Assembly (NCBI GenBank): GCA_946800325.1
Contig: OX326959.1
Coordinates: 28,533,115 to 28,597,114, forward strand
Reading direction: 5' to 3'
Source of the DNA: Luzula sylvatica
Taxonomy: Eukaryota > Streptophyta > Magnoliopsida > Poales > Juncaceae
DNA: 64,000 nucleotides
In this document: in pieces, positions 56,067 through 64,000 of the stretch
How positions within the stretch are numbered: position 1 is the stretch's first letter
How the letters are laid out: each line of letters starts with the position of its first letter
Made by a program: the position numbers and the translations under genes
Notes under the pieces: generated by a model
What the model was told of the DNA's origin: nothing
Databases searched by the model: none
The model's input: the letters and a program-made list of their open reading frames with translations, nothing else

Positions 56067-56824
56067 TCATACATAAGAGCTAGTTGATCCCGCATCCTCC
56101 AATTCCTCGGAGCACGAACAATCTAACGGACCAGGTCCACCAAACCAAGTTGGACTCGAGATACCCAATCGCAGTGATAGATCACATTCTCTCGGCTCAC
56201 AACTCAGCCAAACCTTGGTACCCATGCTTTGTTCTTCTTGGTTGTTGAGCGGAACTCGACAAAAATGAGGGTAGTTTCGACCAATCAAAAAAGACGAATC
56301 ATGATTAACGGTGGAGTTTGGATTTGATGGAGGATTTGGGTTAATCAGGATTGGAACTTGGTTCGTTACTTGATTTGAATTGGAAATGGGGATATTGGCA
56401 TGAGGTTCGTTGGTACTGAGATAACAACCTGGATTGCTGTACCTTTGACTCCTCGATGCCCTTCTCGGAGTGCAACCCAGTATCAATGCCGCTGAACAAA
56501 TCGCCCAAATCCACCGATAAAAAATGGATGAATTGATCAATTGATGATTTAGTGAAATATAGAAAGAGATTGAATCAATGAAGGGAATGAAGTACCTTCA
56601 ATACAGGGGTACAGGAGGACTCCAGTTTCAGTGGATTCATCCTTGCGAATGATTGTACCGATGGCTTCATTGGCTCGTTCCCAAAGGGTATTTTCGTCCA
56701 TGTATTCGGTCTCAGAATTAGCTTTGGAGTAGATGATCTCCTCGGCTTTGAGGATGACGAAAGGAAGCTTCTCCTGCCATTCAAGGTTCTTCCGAGTTGA
56801 GGGACTGTGCACTTGGTTGGCCAT
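56067..56824 (-). CDS. Conserved plant protein of unknown function, two exons, 217 residues
   Basis: Exons 56824-56596 and 56491-56067 join in frame (phase 1) over a 104-nt GT-AG intron. Exon 1 starts MANQVHSPSTRKNLEWQEKL, PFVILKAEEIIYSKANSE, then NTLWERANEAIGTIIRKDE and STETGVLLYPCIE. Exon 2 begins AALILGCTPRRASRSQRYSN and becomes Ser/Asn/Pro-rich, ending LDCSCSEELEDAGSTSSYV. The WQEKLP..LKAEEI.YSKANSE and RRASRSQR blocks are familiar to me from a plant-specific family without a settled function, so I give no symbol. No signal peptide or membrane span is seen in the spliced form. The ATG at 56824 lies one base after an acceptor-like CTGACAG, so a 5' UTR intron is likely, with the leader in the GC-rich block at 56880-57100. 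Confidence 0.85.
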
Positions 56825-56879
56825 CCTGTCAGTCAGTAAATCAGTGTTACCAATCATGAAATTCATCGATCAAGTAGCT

Positions 56880-57025
56880 TATTGGATATCATTTGATGAG
56901 AAGAGGAGAAGAAAGGGGGGACCGGTAAAGCTGCTGGACGAGTGAAGCTCGCATGGGCTGATGGCGGTCGCTGTGCCATGCCCTCCTCACACACTCGTAA
57001 GGTCTTGGTCCAGGTCTTGGCATCG

Positions 57026-57060
<35 letters not shown>

Positions 57061-57160
57061 GGTCTCGAAGGGACTGGGGAAAGAGTACCAATTGGCCTGG
57101 ACGCTATTGCTGACGGCATTATTCATAATGCAGGGATGTTTCTGCAAAATTATCAGCATC
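56880..57160 (-). promoter_or_regulatory. Probable 5' UTR/core promoter of the 56824 gene
   Basis: A GC-rich island upstream of the minus-strand gene with a (GA)n tract on that strand (57031-57058). Its position and composition suit a leader or GAGA-type core promoter; no TATA box is evident. Confidence 0.4.
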
Positions 57161-57479
57161 GTACAAACTCAGCACACATTCGTATCTTTTTGTACCTATT
57201 CATGGTTTAGCCATTCTCGTTTTGATTATAACTTGATCTGCTCTAATCAATTTAAATCGAACCGAACTAATTTAAAATTTATTGAATCAAGTTTGAACCG
57301 GATTAGGTTCAAACTAAACTCGAAACAAATTCAAATTCGATTATTATAAATTTATAATATATAAATATACTAGGAGTAGTTGCGGATCCAGAGACTAATT
57401 ATTAGGGAAATGGCGAAATCAAAATATAACTATTGAAATTGTACTATAAAAATTTGAAAAATTATACTTGGCCTTTTTC
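57161..57479. other. AT-rich spacer with ACCGAA words
   Basis: AATCGAACCGAACTAA and GAACCGGATTAGG near 57255-57310 resemble sub-terminal motifs of the 19688 hAT family, without ends. Confidence 0.4.
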
Positions 57480-58440
57480 TTTATTAACAACTATTGTTCA
57501 TTAAAATTAAATAATAACATAATATTAATTGTGATTTTAAATTAGTATATGTTAAGAAATTATGTATATGATAAAATACATAATAAATAAAAGATTAAAA
57601 TTATGTATATGACATATAGTTTTTTTAAATTAGTATACGTTAAGAAATATTTATTGTGATTTTAAATTAATAAATTAATAAAATAATATAAAAATATGTT
57701 TATTAAATTTAAATATGAAAAATAGAGGGGTATTTTGGTCCAAAAAAATTGTAATATCACGAAATATTTCTATAGGAAAGTAATTGAAAATGAACTAGGG
57801 GGTATTTTTAGGGGTGTCAATGGGGCGGATATTGCCTGAACCGACCCGAACCGTATCCGAAAAATATCCAGATCCGAAAATAAAATATCCGGATCCGGAT
57901 GGAACCGTATCCTTTTTACGGGTATGGATCCGGATCTAGGAGCTAAAATTTGGATGGATCCGGATATCGATCCGGATACTATCCGGATCCGAATAAAATT
58001 TGTAAACGGATATCCGTTTTGTTGTAATCATGATCAAAATTATAGTAATACATAATAGACAATAACTATATTTTAATTCACAATAATACATAATAATCAA
58101 TAATTACTTATATATATGTGTATATATATAATTTATTTTAAAATTATAAAATAATCAAAATTTGAATTCTAAAATTATTATTTTATTATTATATCATAGT
58201 ATCCGTTTTAATATCCGTATCCGTATCCAACAATATCATAACCGTATCCGTATCCATTTAATATCCGAACCGTATCCGGATCCGGATCCATATCCGAAAA
58301 ATAATATGGATATGGATCTGGTATGACCACTATCCGAACCGTATCCGAACTGTTGACACCCCTAGGTATTTTGGAGTTTCTCAAAAGTTATGGAGTTTTT
58401 TGCAAATTAAAATAAAAATAAGGGGTTATTTGAAAATTTC
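57480..58440. mobile_element. Mutator-like MITE (CAAATAACCCCC family), left half missing, split by a hAT MITE
   Basis: From about 57520 the sequence follows the right half of 62851-63710 (AATAGAGGGGTATTTTGGTC, CATGAAATA-like block, TGGAGTTTCTCAAAAGTTA, GGGGTTATTTGAAAATTTC). The hAT element 57809-58364 interrupts it within GGGGGTATTTT. Confidence 0.8.
57809..58364. mobile_element. hAT-type MITE, 556 bp, nested in a Mutator-like MITE
   Basis: Ends TAGGGGTGTCAATGGG and the inverse TGTTGACACCCCTA; perfect 8-bp duplication GGTATTTT at 57801-57808 and 58365-58372. Same family as the POP5 insertion (CCGACCCGAACCGTATCCGA near the left end of both). Confidence 0.96.
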
Positions 58441-58487
58441 TCTATTATAATTATATTCCATACACAATACAAAGAATTGACGTGGTA

Positions 58488-59327
58488 ATATCCTTATCTT
58501 CTCCTCCAGGAAACCCTAAAAGGACGGCGCCAAGGAAAGAAAAAAGGGAGGGGTGCGACTGATCTAGGGGGGCTCACCCCTCGCCGTTCTGGCTGGCAGC
58601 TCCCCCCAGGTCCTATCTTATCTTCTATCTCCAATTGTTCTTTCCCATTTTCGACATCGACCACGAATCCGACGACCAAATCAGATCAGCGAGAGCGGCG
58701 ACACGGAGAAGAACGGAGAAGAGACTCGTGAGGGTGACTGCTCAGTAGCGACTGGTGACGGCGACTGGTGACGCAGACTGGTGACGGCGGCTGATGACCT
58801 GCTCAGTAGCGACTGGTGACGACGACGATGAAGATCTGCCAGTTGTGAATGGTTACTTTGACGTTGAAGATCTGTTCGACATCTTCTCCGATGTTTTTTG
58901 GTGTCCGATCTTTCGATAATGTGATGATGCTCGTCAACGATGGTTTGTTGGTTTCATGCATTTCAGACCCTTGCTCTATTTGATCCTTGCCATTAACGAA
59001 CCTTGCAATTTCGTGTCAATTGTCATGGACATAAAATGCAAAGAGTTAGAAACTAGAGTCATCGACAAAGACTATGGAGATTAGAGAACACTAAAAGTGA
59101 AGAAACGACAAATCATTTGTATCTTTTCATTAGTTTTTCTTGTTTTTGTTTATGATTTTAGGAATATGTTTACGTTAGTTGTAGCCTAGAATTGTTTATC
59201 CACAACCAGTACAACCGGGAGCCTAGAGCATTTTATCCGGTTAATGTGATTCTGGTATATAATCTTATGTATAGCAATTAAGTTAATGAATGAAACGCCT
59301 ACGGGCTTTGAGAGCAAAAAAAAAAAA
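58488..59327 (+). mobile_element. Poly-A retroposon or processed copy, 840 bp
   Basis: A 19-bp duplication, ACAAAGAATTGAYGTGGTA (58469-58487 and 59328-59346, one mismatch), flanks a segment ending in a run of 13 A. This is the signature of LINE-machinery retroposition. The 5' part is GC-rich with a tandem block of GACTGGTGACGGCGACTGGT type (58730-58825); the 3' part is AT-richer and ends ATGAAACGCCTACGGGCTTT. No reverse transcriptase and no long conserved ORF are present. It could be a LINE-derived internal-deletion element, an uncharacterised SINE-like retroposon, or the processed copy of an unknown transcript. Confidence 0.8.
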
Positions 59328-60380
59328 ACAAAGAATTGATGTGGTAGAACACTAGCTCCTGAGGCCCGAGTCCCGTGACTTGTGAGTGTCCTCTTCTTCT
59401 CATTCTCTTTCAAACAAGAAAAATGATATTGCCAGACCCAGCCCAACTTATGGGAGGACATGTTATTTAGCCAAGGCCATAAAATATTTTTAAATACTAA
59501 GTTGATCCTCGTGTGTTGTTGCGGGCAATGTTGCAAATGACGGAAAACGGAACGGTACGGTCGGTCACCGTTTTAATGTTTTACTGTAAAACGATCGTAA
59601 AATGGTAAAAAAACGGTTAAAAACGGTTACTTAAATCGACAATATTTTATAGCAATTATGATAAAAAATTAAAAATAAAACAAACAAAAATATAATAATT
59701 CAATTTTTATAATTCAACTTAAACATACACAAAAGTCCAAAATTTAAAAAAACATACGAAGTACTAATAAAACATATCGAATAAATATCCATCGACCTAA
59801 ATGAAGGGAATTTATCCCGACCCCGGGCCCGCGCAGTGGATATGAAGGCCCGGTCCGGTTCCCAAATCCCGAGATCACGCGTCGATATCGAGGGTACGAT
59901 GCAAAGTAGGATAGACGATTACCAGCGTGAAATTGATCACGCACGACGGGTTGATCGCTCGCATCCTTCTCTTCTTCGGTGTCACGTTGGTGACTAGCCC
60001 GTGCGTCCCATACCACACGTCTCCCACCGTCTTGAGACGTCTCCGGTTGTCTTCGTGTGTCCCATGTTCACACGTTTCCACAGCCTTTCACTCCTTCGGT
60101 TTGATCACAACGAAGAGCCACAAGTGTCGCTCATCTACCCGTATTCACCGTGAGTCGAAGCACCTCGGTCGCGGATGCATCTGCCTAGACGATGCACCGG
60201 CGAACTTGCATGATTGCGTTTCGATTCTCTAGTCGAAGCACCTCTTTTCTCCTCATTTTGTCTTTATCTCTTTCTCTTCGCACTCTTTCAACACCTTGAT
60301 AAGAGTCTCTCTAATTTCTGGACAGAACTTGTCTTGTCTAGATTAGACTGAATGGACTGATTAGAGGAGAGAGAAATATC

Positions 60381-60390
60381 CTATTTATAC
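60381..60390 (-). promoter_or_regulatory. TATA box on the minus strand inside the hAT cargo
   Basis: The minus strand reads GTATAAATAG, followed by C/T-rich sequence and the GC-rich segment 60240-59800. Minus-strand open frames there (up to 90 codons) show no family. The palindrome cluster lies directly upstream of this TATA box. Confidence 0.45.
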
Positions 60391-60415
60391 TAAATAGGAT
60401 AAGGATTGGGTTAAA

Positions 60416-60442
60416 GGTTGTGTATATCCAATATACACAACC
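60416..60442. repeat. Perfect 12-bp-stem hairpin
   Basis: GGTTGTGTATAT-CCA-ATATACACAACC, a complete inverted repeat between the TATA-like motif and the palindrome cluster. Confidence 0.95.
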
Positions 60443-60449
60443 AGCAGCA

Positions 60450-60722
60450 TGTTCGTTCGAACGCACCATAAGGTTCGTTCGAACCAACTGCTTCCTATCA
60501 TGAGAATGTATAAAACCATTTTATACTCGAAGAGGTCCGTTCGAACACACCCTTACGGTTCGTTCGAACGAACCATCTTCTGTCCCACTTCAGTGTTAAT
60601 TCCAAACATCATTCGTTGTAGTTCGTTCGAACGAACACCAATGTTGGTTCGAACGAATCACTCCCTGGAATGAATATGTGTAAAACTATTTTACACTCGT
60701 CGCGGTCCGTTCGAACGAACCA
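60450..60722. repeat. Cluster of seven TTCGAACGAA-type palindromes
   Basis: Sites near 60451, 60472, 60534, 60557, 60621, 60646 and 60704 are variants of the 18-bp palindrome GGTTCGTTCGAACGAACC; the copy at 60557 is perfect. Two longer direct repeats (TATTTTACACTCG...GGTCCGTTCGAAC) are spaced about 170 bp apart. Confidence 0.95.
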
Positions 60723-61261
60723 CTCTCTAGAACTTAACTTTGCACAATCATATTATGCATTTAATCAACCCATGAACATTCATGTTCATATATCCTTATA
60801 TGTACACTTATACGGTTGATCCGAAACTGTATTTCTTTCACTAAACATATCAGAATAAATCTTCTTAGCTACCTAATTAAACAAAAAAATCAACTAATTT
60901 GATGCGTCAATCAGAATTAGACACAAAATAATTGATCATGATAAGATGGATCAGAGTTAATCTTGTTCATGTACGAATTAGACACAAAATTCTACTAATT
61001 ACAACTATTATTTGGAAGAGAGCATTTGATCTCTTTCCAAATTTACTAAAAAACGTCTAAGGGTTTTTTGTGCCAAAAAAAAAATTACTCAAAAAAAAAA
61101 AAAAAAAAATTTATGAAAAAACGGTTAAAAAAATGCTTTTAAAACGTTTTTTTACAGTAAAAAAACGGTTGACCGTTTTTTGAAATTTTCTTGCAAAAAA
61201 CAATACGGTCTGGCACCGTTTTACCGTTTTTACACCGTTTTACACCGTTTTTGCAACACTG

Positions 61262-62470
61262 GTTGCGGGTGCTACTAATTTTTTAAAATTGTTTTTATTT
61301 TTTTCTCGTTGCTCGTTTTTTTCTAATTAGTTATCATTTTATTTACGTACTCAATATTTTCAGTTTCTTGAAATTGATGGTATATTAGATAATGGACAGA
61401 TCTGAAGAGCGCAAACCGGAGAAGATGAAATTTCTAAAATATTGATGACACTGTTGTTTGAGAAACGAGAATCAACAGTTAAGTTAATTAATACGTAAAT
61501 AGCATTTATCTAAATTGATGAATCTTAATTATGTGTATCTTGTTACGTATCATATTTATTAAGGGTGTCAGATAAGAGATTGTGCCTTTCTTTCGAACAT
61601 AATGAAATTGACTACACATACCGACTTCGTGCGGGATGCTTGCTTCTCATAGGCAAACTGTAGACTCAACTTCATTCTTTTTCATCAACCACTCAATGAT
61701 GGCCGACGTAATAGTGAATTTGGTCTTGAAACCCTCGATTATCTTCTCTCTTTGCATCTGTCCTTTTGACTTCTCTAGTTGAATGTTTTCTTCTCCTTTT
61801 GTCTTCACTTTTCTATTCTTTTCTGGAATGACGTGGATGGACAACATAGGACAGTTTGAAAGGCATCCAGGTAATCGTGCCCCCCTTTCTCATTGCAAGC
61901 AAGGAAGGATGAGTTAGGATATAGAATATATGTCGTGATGAAATTCGAGGACAAATAACATTTTCTATAATTAGGATATAAGGTATATGTGATAAAATCT
62001 AGAGACAAGTATCTTTTCTCCATTTAATGTGTGGTTTGGCCTCATTAAGAGGCTGGGACTAGATTGATCCCCGCTATTTGTTGTGGATATAAGCGTGTTG
62101 CCAGTTTTTCTAAACTTTTGTGTTTGTTTTCATGTCGTGCCTTCTTTTTTGATTAGTTATCCATTTGCTTACATACTCAATATGATATCTATATTATCTT
62201 GAAACTGGTAGTATGTTAGAATATAACGTGCAGATCAAGAGACACAAACCGGAGAAGATGAAAAAAAATTTAGCACGTTGATGACATGGATGCAGGAAAA
62301 ATCGGAGTTAACGATTAATTAATATATAATTATTTTTTAATTATGTGTATTTTGTTATTATCATGTTTATTAAATGTGTTAATTAGGATCTAGAGTATAT
62401 ACGGTGATGAAATTCGAGGACGGATAATATATTTTTATAATTAGTATAATGAATATACGTGATCATTTCT
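61262..62470. repeat. Old tandem duplication with a ~350-bp insert in the first copy
   Basis: Segments 61317-61566 and 62142-62380 share ACCGGAGAAGATGAAA, a TTGATGACA block and TTAATTATGTGTAT. The following parts 61914-62010 and 62386-62470 share GATGAAATTCGAGGAC. The first copy has extra sequence at about 61567-61913, where a minus-strand frame encodes a Lys/Glu-rich peptide (EEKSKGQMQREKIIE-like) of unknown origin. Confidence 0.65.
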
Positions 62471-62841
62471 GAATTAATTGGTGAAGTAACGTTCCCAAAA
62501 ACCCAGAATCCCATCCACAATAATACATTATGTAAAATTATTGGTAATCCTACCAACAAATAGGAAAAAAAAATATTAACCCATTTAATTAAGAAGATTG
62601 CAGAAAAAAAATCACTAAATCCAACAACAAATTATATGTAAAAAAAAGCATCTAATTCTTTATTTTTTTTAATAACTTCATAGTAATTAATATTAATATT
62701 TGTTATTAAATGTGTTAATGTATGCATGTTATTTTTATGAATGCTTTTAACAATTTGACGATAGAAAAACAAAATTGATGACCACGCCTTTACTCGTCAA
62801 ATGCCTCAAAAAAATACGGGTCCCGCATGACCTTTCAAATA
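62471..62841. other. AT-rich spacer, no gene seen
   Basis: Nothing recognisable. Confidence 0.4.
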
Positions 62842-62850
62842 AATAAATAA

Positions 62851-63710
62851 GGAAAATTTACAAATAACCCCCTAACTTTTCTTGAATTTACAAAAAAAAA
62901 TCCTAACTTTTGAGAAACTCCAAAAAAAAAAACCTACATACAAGGTTTCATTTTCAATTGCCCTCCTATAGGGATATTTCATGATATTACAATTTTTTTG
63001 GACCAAAATACCCCTCTATTTTTCATCTTTAAATTTAATAAACATATTTTTGTATTATTTTATTAATTTAAAATCATTATAAATATTTTTTAACATATAC
63101 TAATTTAATAAAACTATATATCATATACATAATTTTGATCTTTTATTTATTATATATATTATCATAGAAAATTAAAATTAAATAAATAGTTGTTGAAATT
63201 AAAATTAGCGACAATATTATTTTAATCCTAGTTTTAATTTTCATTCATTCATTGTTAATTTGGCAAGAAAAACTATTCAGTAACTATTTTTATTAATAAC
63301 TATTTAACATTAAAATTAAATACTAGAATAATATTAATTTGTCAAGATATTTCCAAGAATATTTTGTATATCATATTTGTATTTAATTTTAATTTTCTAT
63401 GATAAAATATATAGTAAATAAAAGATTAAAATTATGTATATGACATATAATTTTTTAAAATTAGTATATGTTAAAAAATATTTATAGTAATTTTAAATTA
63501 ATAAAATAATACAAAAATATGTTTATTAAATTTAAAGATGAAAAATAGAGAGGTATTTTGGTCCAAAAAAATTATAATACCATGAAATACCCCTATAAGG
63601 GGATGATTGAAAAGAAAACTTGTATGTAAGGGTTTTTTTGGAGTTTTTTAAAAGTTAGGAGTTTTTTTTGTAAATTCAAGAAAAGTTAGGGGGTTATTTG
63701 TAAATTTGCC
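62851..63710. mobile_element. Mutator-like MITE, 860 bp, best-preserved copy of its family
   Basis: Ends GGAAAATTTACAAATAACCC and the inverse GGTTATTTGTAAATTTGCC. Flanks AATAAATAA (62842-62850) and AATCAATAA (63711-63719) match at 8 of 9 positions. Arms pair for about 150 bp each side (ACTTTTGAGAAACTCC, GGGATATTTCATGATATTAC). Other copies: 23421 and 57480. Confidence 0.9.
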
Positions 63711-63719
63711 AATCAATAA

Positions 63720-64000
63720 TATCACGTAATCTCTTGTCCGGCAACTTGGAATAAACACTCAATAGTGGAAGAAAAGTCTTATTCCAGTCGAACACACTCG
63801 AACACGATTGGAAGTAAATGGAATTAGATGATGGATTAGTGGAATTTCTTCTTCCCTGTACATGGAACAGTTTCCTTCAATGAAATAGGACAAATTTTAA
63901 GACATATATACCTTTTTTATTTTCACTCTAATAAAATAATATTTTTCTTTCATGATTTTTTTTGGTCATTAATCACTATTATTATATTTTAATCCAAATT
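63720..64000. other. Right-edge spacer
   Basis: AT-rich, no gene or delimited repeat seen. Confidence 0.4.

Larger units (their letters stand above)
59526..61261. mobile_element. Non-autonomous hAT element, 1736 bp, carrying GC-rich cargo
   Basis: Ends CAATGTTGCAAATGACGG and, inverted, CAGTGTTGCAAAAACGG; perfect 8-bp duplication GTTGCGGG at 59518-59525 and 61262-61269. Sub-terminal AAACGGT / ACCGTTTT words occur in dozens at both ends, typical hAT sub-terminal repeats. Between them lies a foreign-looking GC-rich segment (about 59800-60240) and a promoter-like region with palindromes (60380-60725). No transposase is seen. Confidence 0.93.

Noticed and set aside
60450..60722. CRISPR-like array because of regularly recurring palindromes
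   Set aside because: Spacing is irregular, repeats vary, and the context is a plant hAT element.
60450..60722. Heat-shock element array
   Set aside because: The motif has abutting TTC-GAA rather than the nTTCnnGAAn spacing, so the classical element is not formed.
61317..62470. Two LTRs of a small retroelement
   Set aside because: The repeated blocks do not start TG or end CA, are unequal, and have no primer-binding site or polypurine tract between them.

Overview
The window reads as nuclear DNA of a flowering plant, most likely a eudicot. Evidence: a BUD31/G10 gene, a GT-2-type trihelix gene, plant RNase P POP5 and FAR1-type sequences, a displaced chloroplast rbcL fragment, spliceable GT-AG introns that are mostly only about 60-100 nt long, and very AT-rich spacers packed with microsatellites and small transposons. 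I cannot name the species.

Genes that look intact are few and small: the 3' part of BUD31 (3-478), a four-exon acidic coiled-coil protein (27751-29344, +), a two-exon PB1-domain protein (32100-32964, -), a two-exon trihelix transcription factor (41636-42479, +) and a two-exon plant protein of unknown function (56067-56824, -). A weaker candidate with a signal-peptide-like N-terminus lies on the minus strand at 49128-50022. They do not form a pathway or cluster.

Broken genes: an rbcL fragment with an internal deletion (1049-1513), the C-terminal end of a FAR1/MULE-type protein whose intron holds a MITE (15634-16320), POP5 split inside its first exon by a 577-bp hAT element with an 8-bp target duplication (37225-38402), and an unprocessed Ku80 fragment (55117-55675).

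Most of the rest is transposon debris, and many elements can be delimited to the base by target-site duplications. There are hAT-type elements (2738, 19688, 37307, 51256, 53171, 57809, 59526), Mutator-like MITEs (8383, 15857, 25770, 26802, 35139, 62851, and partial copies), an unclassified 8-bp-TSD MITE (4098), a roughly 4.1-kb long-TIR element (1651-5735) that itself holds two MITEs, Helitron-type 3' ends (7643, 33931, 53056), a nearly full-length but frameshifted L1-type LINE (10703-15402) plus LINE scraps, a 608-bp solo LTR placed exactly inside a 124-bp satellite array (43100-44990), and an 840-bp poly-A retroposon (58488-59327). Unusual arrays include a GC-rich 37-bp minisatellite (48027-48790), a 47-G tract and a cluster of palindromic TTCGAACGAA sites inside a hAT element. 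I found no CRISPR array, operon, rRNA gene or recognisable tRNA gene.
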